The notes: a model not told the origin generated them from the sequence alone. DNA of 54,497 nucleotides from Bacteroidota bacterium (GCA_018266955.1 JAFDZI010000020.1:1-54497); one strand, 5' to 3'. Shown: positions 7,682 to 17,454, numbered from the stretch's first letter. Numbers and translations are program-made.

Positions 7682-9172
7682 TTATACTAATGCTGTATAA
7701 ATAAATTTCAAAGAACTATCTACCATATCTAAAATGCATTGTGGATAGACTCCAAATACCAATACAAGTACAGCAAAAGTTCCTAAAACAACAAATTCTA
7801 CGGTACTAAGATCTTTCATGGAACTTAATACCTCAGGGTTTCCTTTCCCAAACATGGCTTTACCATACATTCTAAGTAAATAAGCTGCTGCCAGAATAAC
7901 CGTTAATCCGGAAATAACTCCAAGAATGACATCATAATCAAAGACAGACTTTATGAGTATAAATTCTCCAATAAAACCATTGGTTAAAGGAACGCCTAAA
8001 GATCCCAATAAAATAATCATAAAAAAGGTGGCAAATTTTGGTGCTACTTTTGCCAAACCACCCATTTGTCTTATGTCTCTTGTTTTAAATCTTTTATATA
8101 AAATATCAGCACAGTAAAAAAGTCCCACTACATTAATCCCGTGTGCTAAAGTTTGCACCATCGCTCCTTGTCCGCCTTCAAAAGTAAACTGACCATTAAG
8201 TGATAGCATTGCAGAGGCAAAAATACCGGCTACAATAAGCCCAACATGCGATAAGGAAGAAAATGCAATAATTCTTTTGGTATCGTTTTGAATAATGGCA
8301 ATTAAAGCACCATAAACAATGGAAAACACCGCCAGAGAGATGGCAATACCTCCTGAAGTTCCTGCAATAGCCAATGGAGTAATTGGCAATAAATACCTTA
8401 ATAACCCATAAACAGCCATCTTCAACATAATACCCGATAGTAACATAGACCCTTGTGTAGGAGAATAAGTATAGGTATCTGCCTGCCATGTATGAAAAGG
8501 GAATACAGGTAATTTAACCGCAAAAGCGAAAAATATAAACCAGAAAACAAAGTTTTGTTCTACAACATTCAGTTGGGCATTATATAAATCCGTTAACGCA
8601 AAAGAAGCGGAATGAGTATATACATAGATTAATCCCAATAACATAAATAGGGAACCTACGAAAGTATAAACAAAAAACTTGGTCGTAAATTTAAATTTCT
8701 TATCATCTTGTCCCCAAAGACCGGCGATAAACCAAATTGGAATAAGGGTAACTTCCCAAAATATATAAAACAATAAACCATCAAGTGCAGTAAATACGCC
8801 CAACAATCCAAATTGCATCATTAATATAAGTGCATAAAAATTGTTGTTATATGGTTTTTGCTCATTAAATGAGGAAAGTATTATGAAAGGAGTAAGCAAA
8901 TTGGTCAATAGAACCAAAAGCATGCTCATACCATCTATACCAAAGTGGATGGTACTTTTAATATAATCCGACCATGGCCAAGAAATTTCATATTGTAAAG
9001 TGGCATCAACTGTTGGAGCAAAATTAAAATTTGCCAGCATACAAATGGTAAGTACCAATTGCAGTACAGAGAAAATGAGTGCAATTACTTTACTGGTTTT
9101 GCTTTTAAAAGCAAAAACCAAACCCGAACCTACAAGAGGTAATAGCAATAATGCTAGTAACATATTCGACAT
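7682..9172 (-). CDS. nuoM: NADH-quinone oxidoreductase subunit M
   Basis: 496 residues, polytopic, the second antiporter-like subunit of complex I. Typical signatures are LLTPFIILSS, FYIFWEVTLIPIWF with the conserved channel Glu, KLPVFPFHTWQADTYTYSPTQGSMLLSG, and KRIIAFSSLSHVG. The start codon overlaps the nuoL stop by one base (TAATG), indicating translational coupling. Length and order nuoL-M-N are standard. Confidence 0.96.
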   Translation of the reverse strand: MSNMLLALLLLPLVGSGLVFAFKSKTSKVIALIFSVLQLVLTICMLANFNFAPTVDATLQYEISWPWSDYIKSTIHFGIDGMSMLLVLLTNLLTPFIILSSFNEQKPYNNNFYALILMMQFGLLGVFTALDGLLFYIFWEVTLIPIWFIAGLWGQDDKKFKFTTKFFVYTFVGSLFMLLGLIYVYTHSASFALTDLYNAQLNVVEQNFVFWFIFFAFAVKLPVFPFHTWQADTYTYSPTQGSMLLSGIMLKMAVYGLLRYLLPITPLAIAGTSGGIAISLAVFSIVYGALIAIIQNDTKRIIAFSSLSHVGLIVAGIFASAMLSLNGQFTFEGGQGAMVQTLAHGINVVGLFYCADILYKRFKTRDIRQMGGLAKVAPKFATFFMIILLGSLGVPLTNGFIGEFILIKSVFDYDVILGVISGLTVILAAAYLLRMYGKAMFGKGNPEVLSSMKDLSTVEFVVLGTFAVLVLVFGVYPQCILDMVDSSLKFIYTALV

Positions 9173-11088
9173 TATTGAAAAATAAAATTAACAATTAATA
9201 TTAAACCGATTGCCAAAGACATAATTAGTACATAGTTTTCGACATTTCCATTTTGGAAGCGTTTCATTGACTTTCCAGAATCTTCAGCACCTTCGCCTAC
9301 AAACTCAACACCTTTATCCAGTATATCCTTATCAAACATTTTGGCTGCTCTACCAAGGCCTTCTGTTGTTTTTACAAAAAGAATTGTATAAATTTCATCT
9401 ACAAAAAGTTTTTTGGTAGAAAGTCTTTCCCATCCTTTATAATTTTCTTCTGGTAAAGCCAATTTCCCTTTGGTTCCGTATAAGTTTTTCACATAAAACC
9501 ATACACCGAAAAACATAAGAATCGTAATTCCTAGCAAAATGTACTCCGTACTGTGGGAAAGACCTTCCATATTGGCTTCTTGCTGACCCCAAGATTGAGG
9601 AGTAAGCACAGGCTTTAACCAAAGTGCCAATTTTTCAGTAAAGATATTTTCACCTACTAATTTGGGTAGATTGAAAAACCCTCCAACCAAAGAAAGTACC
9701 GCTAAAACAACCAATGGTAAAGTCATATTCAGTGGGCTTTCATGAATGTGATGTTTTTGTTCTTCTGTTCCTCTGAAGGTACCATGGAAAGTTAAATAAT
9801 ACATTCGGAACATATAAGTTGCCGTAAAAGCAGCGATTAAAAACAAAATTCCCCAATAAATAGGACTAGCTGCAAAAACTGAAACTAGAATCTCGTCTTT
9901 TGAAATCATACCAGAAAGCAAAGGAAAACCAGAAATAGCTAAAGTCCCGATGAGGAAAGTCCAATGGGTTAATTTGATTTTATCTTTTAAACCACCCATA
10001 AAACGCATGTCTTGTTCGCCACTCATGGCATGAATTACAGAACCAGAACCTAAGAACAATAATGCTTTGAAAAAAGCATGCGTCATAAGGTGAAACATTG
10101 CAGTAGTATAAGCTCCTACACCTAAAGCTGCAAACATAAATCCTAGTTGGGAAACTGTGGAATACGCCAATACTTTTTTGATATCATTTTGTCTGATGGC
10201 AAAAAAGGCAGCCAATGCAGCGGTTAATAAGGCGATGAATAATATTCCTCCTTGTACCGTTGGTGCTAATGTATATAAAAAGTTAGAACGAACCACTAAA
10301 TAAATACCTGCCGTAACCATTGTTGCAGCATGGATTAATGCTGAAACTGGCGTTGGTCCAGCCATCGCATCTGGAAGCCAAGTATATAAAGGAACCTGAG
10401 CAGATTTACCCACAGCACCTATAAATAATGAAGCCGTTATAAAAATAATTATAGGGCTGTCGATAGCAAATTTAGAAGCATTATTGGCAACACTTAAATA
10501 ATCTACGGCATTGGTTTCAATTGCCAAAAGAAAAATCCCCACCAATAAACCAAGGTCTCCGATACGGTTCATGATGAATGCTTTTCTTGCCGCTTTCCCG
10601 TAATCTTCGTTTTCAAACCAAAATCCAATTAATAGGTAAGAACAAAGTGCTACTCCTTCCCATCCGATAAATAAAATAAGATAATTGCTTCCCAATACCA
10701 GTAAAAGCATAGAGAAAACGAAAAGATTGAGATAGGCAAAAAACCTTGCAAAACCACCATCGTGGTGCATATATCCAATAGAATAAAGATGAATTAAAGA
10801 TCCAATTCCGGTAATAATTAATACCATCATGATGGACAATTGATCTACTTGAAATCCAAAATTGACTTGCATACCATTCACTTTAAACCATTCAAAAGCT
10901 TTGATGATGGTAGGTTGCGAAGTATTGTCCATAGTGTTAAAAATACTGATTGCTAAGCAGAATGAAGCAAAAACAACCAAGGTTGCTATGCCACCGACAA
11001 TATTTTTAGGCAGGTATTTTCCGAAAACACCACTAATTAGAAAACCTAATAAGGGTAAAAGTATGATTGCGTAAATTAAATTCTCCAT
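9172..11088 (-). CDS. nuoL: NADH-quinone oxidoreductase subunit L
   Basis: 638 residues, the largest membrane-arm subunit. It has the antiporter core (FIGWEGVALCSYLLIGFW, KSAQVPLYTWLPDAMAGPTPVSALIHAATMV, KKVLAYSTVSQLGFM) and a C-terminal extension with a lone final transmembrane helix after about residue 520, matching the lateral HL helix that runs along NuoM and NuoN. It starts 5 bp after the nuoK stop and its own stop overlaps the nuoM start. Confidence 0.96.
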   Translation of the reverse strand: MENLIYAIILLPLLGFLISGVFGKYLPKNIVGGIATLVVFASFCLAISIFNTMDNTSQPTIIKAFEWFKVNGMQVNFGFQVDQLSIMMVLIITGIGSLIHLYSIGYMHHDGGFARFFAYLNLFVFSMLLLVLGSNYLILFIGWEGVALCSYLLIGFWFENEDYGKAARKAFIMNRIGDLGLLVGIFLLAIETNAVDYLSVANNASKFAIDSPIIIFITASLFIGAVGKSAQVPLYTWLPDAMAGPTPVSALIHAATMVTAGIYLVVRSNFLYTLAPTVQGGILFIALLTAALAAFFAIRQNDIKKVLAYSTVSQLGFMFAALGVGAYTTAMFHLMTHAFFKALLFLGSGSVIHAMSGEQDMRFMGGLKDKIKLTHWTFLIGTLAISGFPLLSGMISKDEILVSVFAASPIYWGILFLIAAFTATYMFRMYYLTFHGTFRGTEEQKHHIHESPLNMTLPLVVLAVLSLVGGFFNLPKLVGENIFTEKLALWLKPVLTPQSWGQQEANMEGLSHSTEYILLGITILMFFGVWFYVKNLYGTKGKLALPEENYKGWERLSTKKLFVDEIYTILFVKTTEGLGRAAKMFDKDILDKGVEFVGEGAEDSGKSMKRFQNGNVENYVLIMSLAIGLILIVNFIFQ

Positions 11089-11093
11089 TCTTA

Positions 11094-11420
11094 TTATCCT
11101 CTTAATTTATTAAAAATACTAACATCCACCGATTTGGTATTACGGTACATCATTGCGATAATGGCTAAACCAACAGCTACTTCTGCTGCAGCTACCACCA
11201 TGATGAAAAATACGAGAATCTGTCCATTTCCATTTCCTTGGTAGGCAGAAAAAGCTGCAAGTAATAAATTTACAGAATTCAGCATCAATTCTACACAACC
11301 CAATATGATGATGGCATTTTTTCTTAACAAAACCCCTAGTACTCCTAGGCTAAAAAGTACCGAACTAAGGATGATGATATAATCCAAAGGTACTTGTTGT
11401 ATAAACGAGTTTGCTTCCAT
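11094..11420 (-). CDS. nuoK: NADH-quinone oxidoreductase subunit K
   Basis: 108 residues with three transmembrane helices, the normal NuoK size. The conserved membrane Glu residues of the proton path are visible in GCVELMLNSVNLLL and VVAAAEVAVGLAII. It begins 3 bp after nuoJ and precedes nuoL by 5 bp. Confidence 0.95.
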   Translation of the reverse strand: MEANSFIQQVPLDYIIILSSVLFSLGVLGVLLRKNAIIILGCVELMLNSVNLLLAAFSAYQGNGNGQILVFFIMVVAAAEVAVGLAIIAMMYRNTKSVDVSIFNKLRG

Positions 11421-11423
11421 ATT

Positions 11424-11918
11424 CTATAAATCTCTTTTTCCAATTAAAACAGCGCCTACAATACCAGCAAAGATAAGTACAGAAGCAAATTCAAATGGCA
11501 ATACATATTCATTAAACAACAACTGACCAAGATTTTTGGTAAGTCCCACACTAAAATCTACATTTCCTGCAACTTCATTTCCACTTAATCCTCTGTACGC
11601 TCCTAAAAGGCCAACAAACAATATCCCAGCAGCTATAATACCCACAAATTTATTGATATTCTGTTTTTTACTTTCATCTTCCTTGTTCAGGTTGAGCATC
11701 ATTAAGATATAAAGGAAAAGGACCATTATTGCACCTGCATACACAATGACCTGGATAACTCCCAAAAACTGAGCATTGAGCAAAACATACATTCCAGCGA
11801 TGGAAAAAAATGTAACGATCAGCGATAATATGGCATACAATGGATTTTTTGCAAATACAAAGTAACCTGCACTTAATAAGGCGATTGCGGCTACCAAATA
11901 AAATAAGATTAGTTCCAT
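11424..11918 (-). CDS. nuoJ: NADH-quinone oxidoreductase subunit J
   Basis: 164 residues with five hydrophobic helices, membrane-arm subunit NuoJ. The conserved third helix with its pi-bulge reads GVIQVIVYAGAIMVLFLY. The ATG overlaps the nuoI stop by one base (TAATG), so translation is probably coupled. Confidence 0.95.
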   Translation of the reverse strand: MELILFYLVAAIALLSAGYFVFAKNPLYAILSLIVTFFSIAGMYVLLNAQFLGVIQVIVYAGAIMVLFLYILMMLNLNKEDESKKQNINKFVGIIAAGILFVGLLGAYRGLSGNEVAGNVDFSVGLTKNLGQLLFNEYVLPFEFASVLIFAGIVGAVLIGKRDL

Positions 11919-12460
11919 TATTTCAAAGCATTTTTTTGTTTTTCAGTTTGTCTCTCAGAAATATCAATTCTTGCATTGATTTTTTCTACCAATTTATCTT
12001 TACCATAGATAAAAGAACCTCTGTTTTCTTCTACATTTACCAAACGATCTGTCATGTAAATGGCCGATTTAGGACATGCATCTTCGCACATGCCACAAAA
12101 GATGCAACGCAACATATTGATTTCGTAAACAGAAGCGTATTTTTCTTCTCTATATAAATGTTTTTCGTCATTGGTTCTTTCACCAGCAGTCATGGTAATC
12201 GCTTCGGCAGGGCAAGCAACAGCACACAATCCGCATGCAGTACATCTTTCTCTACCTTCATCGTCCAATTTTAATACATGTTGCCCTCGCCATACCTTGG
12301 GCATATCCTTTTTCACTTCAGGATATTGTATGGTAGCGGGTCTTTTAAAAATGTGTTTCGCAGTAATTGCCATTCCTTTTAGGATTTCCGGGATGTACAA
12401 ACTCTCGGAGAATGTCATTTTTTTATTGGAAACAACTTTAGATCTATTGGTTAATTTCAT
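11918..12460 (-). CDS. nuoI: NADH-quinone oxidoreductase subunit I (2x[4Fe-4S])
   Basis: 180 residues, the ferredoxin-like subunit carrying clusters N6a and N6b near the quinone site. Two cluster motifs are intact: CTACGLCAVACP and CIFCGMCEDACP. The N-terminal segment is amphipathic and the C-terminus is charged (RQTEKQKNALK). It lies 73 bp after nuoH. Confidence 0.96.
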   Translation of the reverse strand: MKLTNRSKVVSNKKMTFSESLYIPEILKGMAITAKHIFKRPATIQYPEVKKDMPKVWRGQHVLKLDDEGRERCTACGLCAVACPAEAITMTAGERTNDEKHLYREEKYASVYEINMLRCIFCGMCEDACPKSAIYMTDRLVNVEENRGSFIYGKDKLVEKINARIDISERQTEKQKNALK

Positions 12461-12533
12461 TTTTCTACTATTAAAATTTTGAAAAACAGATGGTCTAATT
12501 TATCATCGGACACATCCATGGTTCTTAATGTGC

Positions 12534-13598
12534 CTAATGGTGGTACGCCAAAATTGCAGCTCCTGTAAGCATTAAATTAATTAAAGCAAAAGGTATTAAT
12601 TTTTTCCATCCCAAATGCATCAATTGGTCATAACGGAATCTAGGTAAAGTCCAACGAATCCACATAAATACAAAGATACCAAAGAAAGTTTTACTCAAGA
12701 AAACCAAAACCGAAATGATCGCAGCCACATTGCTTCCCCAATTTTCTGTAACCCAATCTATCCCTGGATAGTTGTACCCTCCGAAGAATAATACTGCCAT
12801 TAAGGCATTGGAGATAAACATATTTACATATTCACCAAACATATATAAACCTAACTTCATGGAAGAATATTCTGTAAAATAGCCGTTTACCAATTCGGAT
12901 TCGCACTCAGGCAAGTCAAAAGGATGTCGGTTACATTCTGCCATTGCAGCAACAAAAAAGATGATAAATGCAAATGGTTGGTAGAAGATATTCCAATTCA
13001 TCCCAGAAACTTCTGGAAGAATCCCCCATATTTTGCCCTGACTTTGTTGTTGTACGATTTCTTGTAAATTTAATGAACCTGCCAACATAATAATCGCCAA
13101 CAATGCTAATCCCATTGCCAATTCATAAGAAATCATTTGGGACGAAGCTCTTACCGCTCCCATTAATGAATATTTATTGTTGGATGCCCAACCTCCCAGC
13201 ATCATTCCATAAACGGTTATAGACGCCAGACCGATGATGTACAAAACACCAATATCTATATTAGCAACTTGCAAATCGAACGAAGTTCCAGCAATAGTAA
13301 TAGGACTTCCCCAAGGAATTACAGCTCCTGTAATTAGGGAAATAAACATCACCATGGAAGGGCCTAAAATAAAGAGGAATTTTTCCGCAGAATTGGGGGT
13401 AAAATCTTCTTTAAAGAAAAATTTTCCACCATCAGCTAAAGGCTGCAACAATCCAAAAATACCGGCTCTATTGGGACCCAAACGATCTTGGATGAATGCG
13501 GCAACTTTCCTTTCTCCCCAAGTAGAATAGGCGGCAACCGTAAGTGCTAATAAAAACAAGCACAGTACTAAAATTATTTTGAAGGTAATTAAATCCAT
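12534..13598 (-). CDS. nuoH: NADH-quinone oxidoreductase subunit H
   Basis: 354 residues with eight to nine transmembrane helices. NuoH joins the peripheral and membrane arms and forms part of the quinone chamber. Conserved loops include ERKVAAFIQDRLGPNRAG near the N-terminus and FDLPECESELVNGYFTEYS with its acidic cluster. The start is 59 bp after the nuoG stop. Confidence 0.96.
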   Translation of the reverse strand: MDLITFKIILVLCLFLLALTVAAYSTWGERKVAAFIQDRLGPNRAGIFGLLQPLADGGKFFFKEDFTPNSAEKFLFILGPSMVMFISLITGAVIPWGSPITIAGTSFDLQVANIDIGVLYIIGLASITVYGMMLGGWASNNKYSLMGAVRASSQMISYELAMGLALLAIIMLAGSLNLQEIVQQQSQGKIWGILPEVSGMNWNIFYQPFAFIIFFVAAMAECNRHPFDLPECESELVNGYFTEYSSMKLGLYMFGEYVNMFISNALMAVLFFGGYNYPGIDWVTENWGSNVAAIISVLVFLSKTFFGIFVFMWIRWTLPRFRYDQLMHLGWKKLIPFALINLMLTGAAILAYHH

Positions 13599-13657
13599 TT
13601 TTTATGAATATCTTATTTAAAACTCATTTTGAGTCTGCTGTTATTGACAAAAACTAT

Positions 13658-14698
13658 TTATTGGTCCAACAATTTGTTGTTATCTCTAAGATTTTGGATG
13701 ATGGTATCATCTTTATCACTCAATTCTTTAGCGTCTGCATTGTCCAAATGCCTTGGATAACCTTCTGGTTTTTGGTAATGATTTAATGAAATAACCGAAT
13801 GCCTATCGATATGTCTTGGTCCTTCGATGACCCATTGTTTAGGGTCTTTTTTCTCGAATCTACATTCGTTGCAAATCCAATCTTGTACTTCTCCCCATTG
13901 GTCTTTTCTTGCGGTTACTCGTACAATTTCTTCTCCTTTCATCCAAAGTACGGCTTTTCCGGCGCATTTGGAACATTGGCAATGTGCATCCATCGGTTTG
14001 GTAAACCATACTCTTTGTTTGAAGCGAGAGGTTCTGTCGGTTAAAGCTCCTACGGGACAAACATCTATAATATTACCTATAAAATCGTGGTGCAACGCTT
14101 TATTTAGGTTGGTAGAAATTTCTGCTTCCCAACCTCTATTTAAAATTCCATGTTCTCTTTCCTCGGTTAATTGTCCTGCCAACAAAACACATCTTGCACA
14201 AAGAATACAACGATTCATGTTGAGTTTGATGTTCGGGCCAATATCATCGGCATCAAAGGTTCTTTTTTCGAATTCGGTTCTGGTTTCTTGTAAACCATGT
14301 TCATAGCTCAAATCTTGGAGATGGCATTCACCGGCTTGGTCACATACCGGGCAATCTAATGGGTGATTGATGAGTAAAAACTCCGTTACTGCTTTGTGTG
14401 CTTCTACAGCTTTATCCGAAGTATTATTTTTCACTTCCATACCGTCCATAACGGCTGTTCTACAGCTAGCCACCAATTTAGGCATTGGTCTTGGATCTGC
14501 TTCAGAACCTTTGGATACTTCTACCAAACAAGTTCTGCATCTTCCTCCGGATTGTTCTAAGGGTTTGTAGTAGCACATAGCGGGTGGTGTCACTTCGCCG
14601 CCTATTTGTCTTGCCGCTTCAAGTATTGTTGTACCAGGCAAAACTTCTGTTGTTTTGCCATCGATGGTAATTTTAACTTTTTTAATTTCCTCGCTCAT
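13658..14698 (-). CDS. nuoG: NADH-quinone oxidoreductase subunit G, short form
   Basis: 346 residues from ATG 14698 (an upstream in-frame TTG at 14704 is less likely). The ferredoxin-type N-terminus keeps the N1b [2Fe-2S] ligands around SGGRCRTCLVEV, the N5 site near HPLDCPVCDQAGECHLQD, and N4-type cysteines in NRCILCARCV. A second Cys group follows (HCQCSKCAGKA, DWICNECRFEKKDP). The protein stops where E. coli NuoG continues for some 550 residues with a degenerate molybdopterin oxidoreductase fold. The reading frame ends cleanly with no remnant downstream, so this is a natural short form rather than a frameshift. I believe short NuoG is common in Flavobacteriia. Confidence 0.92.
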   Translation of the reverse strand: MSEEIKKVKITIDGKTTEVLPGTTILEAARQIGGEVTPPAMCYYKPLEQSGGRCRTCLVEVSKGSEADPRPMPKLVASCRTAVMDGMEVKNNTSDKAVEAHKAVTEFLLINHPLDCPVCDQAGECHLQDLSYEHGLQETRTEFEKRTFDADDIGPNIKLNMNRCILCARCVLLAGQLTEEREHGILNRGWEAEISTNLNKALHHDFIGNIIDVCPVGALTDRTSRFKQRVWFTKPMDAHCQCSKCAGKAVLWMKGEEIVRVTARKDQWGEVQDWICNECRFEKKDPKQWVIEGPRHIDRHSVISLNHYQKPEGYPRHLDNADAKELSDKDDTIIQNLRDNNKLLDQ

Positions 14699-14722
14699 TG
14701 TCAATAATTCTAAGCTTAAACA

Positions 14723-15562
14723 TTAATTCTTTTTGGAAAATCCAAAAATATATCCAATCCCTACATTGGCCTGTGCAAAAAAGAAATCTTGCGATGCCTT
14801 ATCGGGTCTGTTATTCAGAGTTGTCTTAATATCTGGCATGTTAATGTAGCCCAATTTACCTTCTAATCTCAACATGATGTGTTTGGCAAAAATTGCATTA
14901 AAGCTGGTTCTAACATCGGCTCCAAAGCCAGCCAAATGAAAACGATCACTTCTTTCATTTCCAAAGAGTTTCACATTAGATTTTGGAAACAAAGCACCTA
15001 AGCCAGCGCCATAGGAAAATTCCAAATCGAATCCTTTGGTACTGTATAGGTTTTCAAACTTTTCTGCCCCGATGTTGATGTAGTTTAGTCCATCGGTGTG
15101 CTCAAAAGTAAGAAATTTCTCGTCACTCAAATTAACCACTTGTCCATTTTGGACCATGGCAGCATAAGTAGGATCAGAAATATGACCACTAAAGCCCACA
15201 TTCTGTTTTTGATCCATCACATATTTCATGTGATCCAAGCCTAAAACTACTGCCAAATTATCTTTTATAAAATAGCCAATCCTTGCGTTGGTTTGCGGTA
15301 TGGTTACTCTATCCGGTTTCAAATAGTCGTTAAAGCTAATGGCAGTTGGTCTATCTTGTGCTGCTACATTTTTTAATGTAAAGTTATAACCATCGCCTTT
15401 AAAATGAATATCCGAATTTGAATAAACGGCTCTATTCCATCCCCAAAACACAAATATTTTTCCTTTTTTAGTTAGAGAACTTGCCTCTTCTATGGTCGCA
15501 GTTTGAGCCATTGCCTGTGTAAAGGACAAAAAACTGAACGCTGCTATGATTATTTTTTTCAT
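14723..15562 (-). CDS. Outer-membrane beta-barrel-like protein inside nuo operon
   Basis: 279 residues from ATG 15562, which lies one base after the nuoF stop (TAA-A-ATG); the longer frame to 15598 would overlap nuoF. It has a signal peptide (MKKIIIAAFSFLSFTQAMAQ). The mature part alternates polar and hydrophobic residues in strand-like blocks (TNARIGYFIKDNLAVVLGLDHM, given for pattern only; FDLEFSYGAGLGALFP; IMLRLEGKLGYINM) and ends in an aromatic-rich strand (ANVGIGYIFGFSKKN), typical of small outer-membrane barrels. It is unrelated to any complex I subunit I know, yet is locked between nuoF and nuoG with 24 bp to nuoG. Function unknown. Confidence 0.8.
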   Translation of the reverse strand: MKKIIIAAFSFLSFTQAMAQTATIEEASSLTKKGKIFVFWGWNRAVYSNSDIHFKGDGYNFTLKNVAAQDRPTAISFNDYLKPDRVTIPQTNARIGYFIKDNLAVVLGLDHMKYVMDQKQNVGFSGHISDPTYAAMVQNGQVVNLSDEKFLTFEHTDGLNYINIGAEKFENLYSTKGFDLEFSYGAGLGALFPKSNVKLFGNERSDRFHLAGFGADVRTSFNAIFAKHIMLRLEGKLGYINMPDIKTTLNNRPDKASQDFFFAQANVGIGYIFGFSKKN

Positions 15563-15563
15563 T

Positions 15564-16919
15564 TTAATTTTGAGTCGTCGATACAATTGGATCAGCATAA
15601 TGGGCTAATCCATAATTTTGGGTTTGACTTAATTCCGGGTTTTTCACATACCATTCAAATTCGTCGCGGAAATGTCTGATTGCTGCGGCAACTGGCCAAG
15701 CTGCGGCATCTCCTAGCGGACAAATGGTATTTCCTTCTATTTTTCTTTGTACATCCCATAACAGATCTATATCGGCCATGGTTCCTTTACCTGAATATAT
15801 TTTTTTCAAAATTCGATACATCCAACCAGTTCCTTCTCGGCAAGGCGTGCATTGTCCACAACTTTCGTGCGCATAGAAACGGGCTAAAGTAAGGGTATGC
15901 TCTACCACGGATTGGTCTTCATCCAGAACGATAAATCCACCAGAGCCCATCATAGTTCCTGTGGCAAAACCTCCATCGGCTAGGGATTCATAGTTCATAT
16001 ATCGAGGTTCACCGGCAATGGTTTTTAATAATAAATTAGCCGGAACAATAGGTACAGAGCTACCACCAGGGATACAAGCTTTGAGTCTTTTACCATTAGG
16101 TATTCCGCCACAATATTCATCAGAATAAATAAATTCTTCAACGGTGATGGTCATATCTATTTCATAAACCCCTGGTTTGTTGATGTTTCCACATGCCGAA
16201 ATGAGTTTCGTTCCTGTAGATCTACCCACTCCAATTTTGGCATATTCGGCACCTGTCAAATTGATGATAGGAACTACCGCGGCAATCGATTCCACATTAT
16301 TCACAACGGTTGGTCTTCCCCAGAGACCTTTAACCGCTGGAAATGGAGGTTTAATTCTTGGATTTCCTCTTTTTCCTTCCAACGATTCTAGTAATGCGGT
16401 TTCTTCACCACAAATATAAGCTCCTGCTCCTCTTTGCACATAAATTTCCAAATCGAAACCAGTGCCCAAGATATTTTTACCTAGAAATCCATTTTTCTTG
16501 GCTTCCTCTATGGCTTCTTCTAATATATCTGGTATCCAAGAATACTCACCACGAATGTAGATATAGGAAAGATTAGACCCTAGTGTATAGGAAGAAATTA
16601 TCATTCCTTCTATGAGTAAATGTGGAATAAATTCCATGAGGTATCTATCCTTAAAAGTACCGGGTTCGGATTCATCGGCATTAACAACTAAATGTCTAGG
16701 AACACCCTCTGGTTTAGCCAAGAAGCTCCATTTGAGTCCAGTGGGGAAACCGGCACCACCACGGCCTCTAAGTCCGGAAGTTTTTACTTCTTCCAATACT
16801 TCGTCGGGAGACATTTTCAATGCTTTTTCTACGGCATTGTACCCTCCTTGTTTTCTGTAAACATCAAAGTAGCGAATGCCTTCTATATGTGCGTCTTTAA
16901 GTAAAAGTTTTTTACTCAT
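15564..16919 (-). CDS. nuoF: NADH-quinone oxidoreductase subunit F (NADH, FMN, N3)
   Basis: 451 residues, the catalytic NADH-oxidising subunit. The FMN/NADH glycine-rich loop GRGGAGFPTGLKW, the GAGAYICGEETALLESLEG block, and the N3 [4Fe-4S] ligands SCGQCTPCREG plus the distal ICPLG cysteine are all present. It starts 12 bp after the nuoE stop. The stop is one base from the start of the outer-membrane protein gene. Confidence 0.96.
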   Translation of the reverse strand: MSKKLLLKDAHIEGIRYFDVYRKQGGYNAVEKALKMSPDEVLEEVKTSGLRGRGGAGFPTGLKWSFLAKPEGVPRHLVVNADESEPGTFKDRYLMEFIPHLLIEGMIISSYTLGSNLSYIYIRGEYSWIPDILEEAIEEAKKNGFLGKNILGTGFDLEIYVQRGAGAYICGEETALLESLEGKRGNPRIKPPFPAVKGLWGRPTVVNNVESIAAVVPIINLTGAEYAKIGVGRSTGTKLISACGNINKPGVYEIDMTITVEEFIYSDEYCGGIPNGKRLKACIPGGSSVPIVPANLLLKTIAGEPRYMNYESLADGGFATGTMMGSGGFIVLDEDQSVVEHTLTLARFYAHESCGQCTPCREGTGWMYRILKKIYSGKGTMADIDLLWDVQRKIEGNTICPLGDAAAWPVAAAIRHFRDEFEWYVKNPELSQTQNYGLAHYADPIVSTTQN

Positions 16920-16931
16920 TGTGATTGTATA

Positions 16932-17447
16932 TTAATCCAAAGCGATGGCTCCTTGTCTGCAAAGATCAATGATTTCATCTACTTTTTCTATGGTTAAATT
17001 TTCATGATAAAACTTCCCTAATTGCAACATGGGTGCATAGCCACAAGCTCCTAAGCATTCGGCTGGTTTTAGGGTGAAAAGTCCGTCTTCGGTAGTTTCT
17101 CCGTCTTTTATATTGAGTTTCGTACGGATATGGTTTAAGATTTTCTCACTACCACAAACCATGCATGGTCCTGTTCTACACACTTCCAACACATATTTTC
17201 CAACAGGCTTCATGTTGAACATGGTATAAAAAGAAGCCACTTCATATACTTCTATTGGTTTTATAGAAAGTATGGAGGCTACATAATCCATTACGGGTAC
17301 AGAAAGCCAACCTCCAAATTCCTTTTGGGCAATATGCAAAATAGGAATAAGGGCTGATTTTTGTTTTCCTTCTGGATATCTTGCAATAATTTTATTGACT
17401 TGTTCCAGGGTTTCTGTTTTGAAAACTATATTCTCACTCATAGTCAT
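16932..17447 (-). CDS. nuoE: NADH-quinone oxidoreductase subunit E ([2Fe-2S] N1a)
   Basis: 171 residues, thioredoxin-like [2Fe-2S] subunit. Ligands are CRTGPC followed about 36 residues later by CLGAC. Two ATGs lie at the start (17447 and 17441); the first is used here. The 87-bp gap from nuoD contains a perfect inverted repeat, described separately. Confidence 0.94.
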   Translation of the reverse strand: MTMSENIVFKTETLEQVNKIIARYPEGKQKSALIPILHIAQKEFGGWLSVPVMDYVASILSIKPIEVYEVASFYTMFNMKPVGKYVLEVCRTGPCMVCGSEKILNHIRTKLNIKDGETTEDGLFTLKPAECLGACGYAPMLQLGKFYHENLTIEKVDEIIDLCRQGAIALD

Positions 17448-17454
17448 CTTATTT

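Noticed and set aside
12171..12482. Plus-strand frame of 103 codons opposite nuoI
   Set aside because: Antisense shadow of a highly conserved gene.
13658..14698. Frameshifted nuoG
   Set aside because: No remnant of the missing domain in any frame up to nuoH; short form looks natural.
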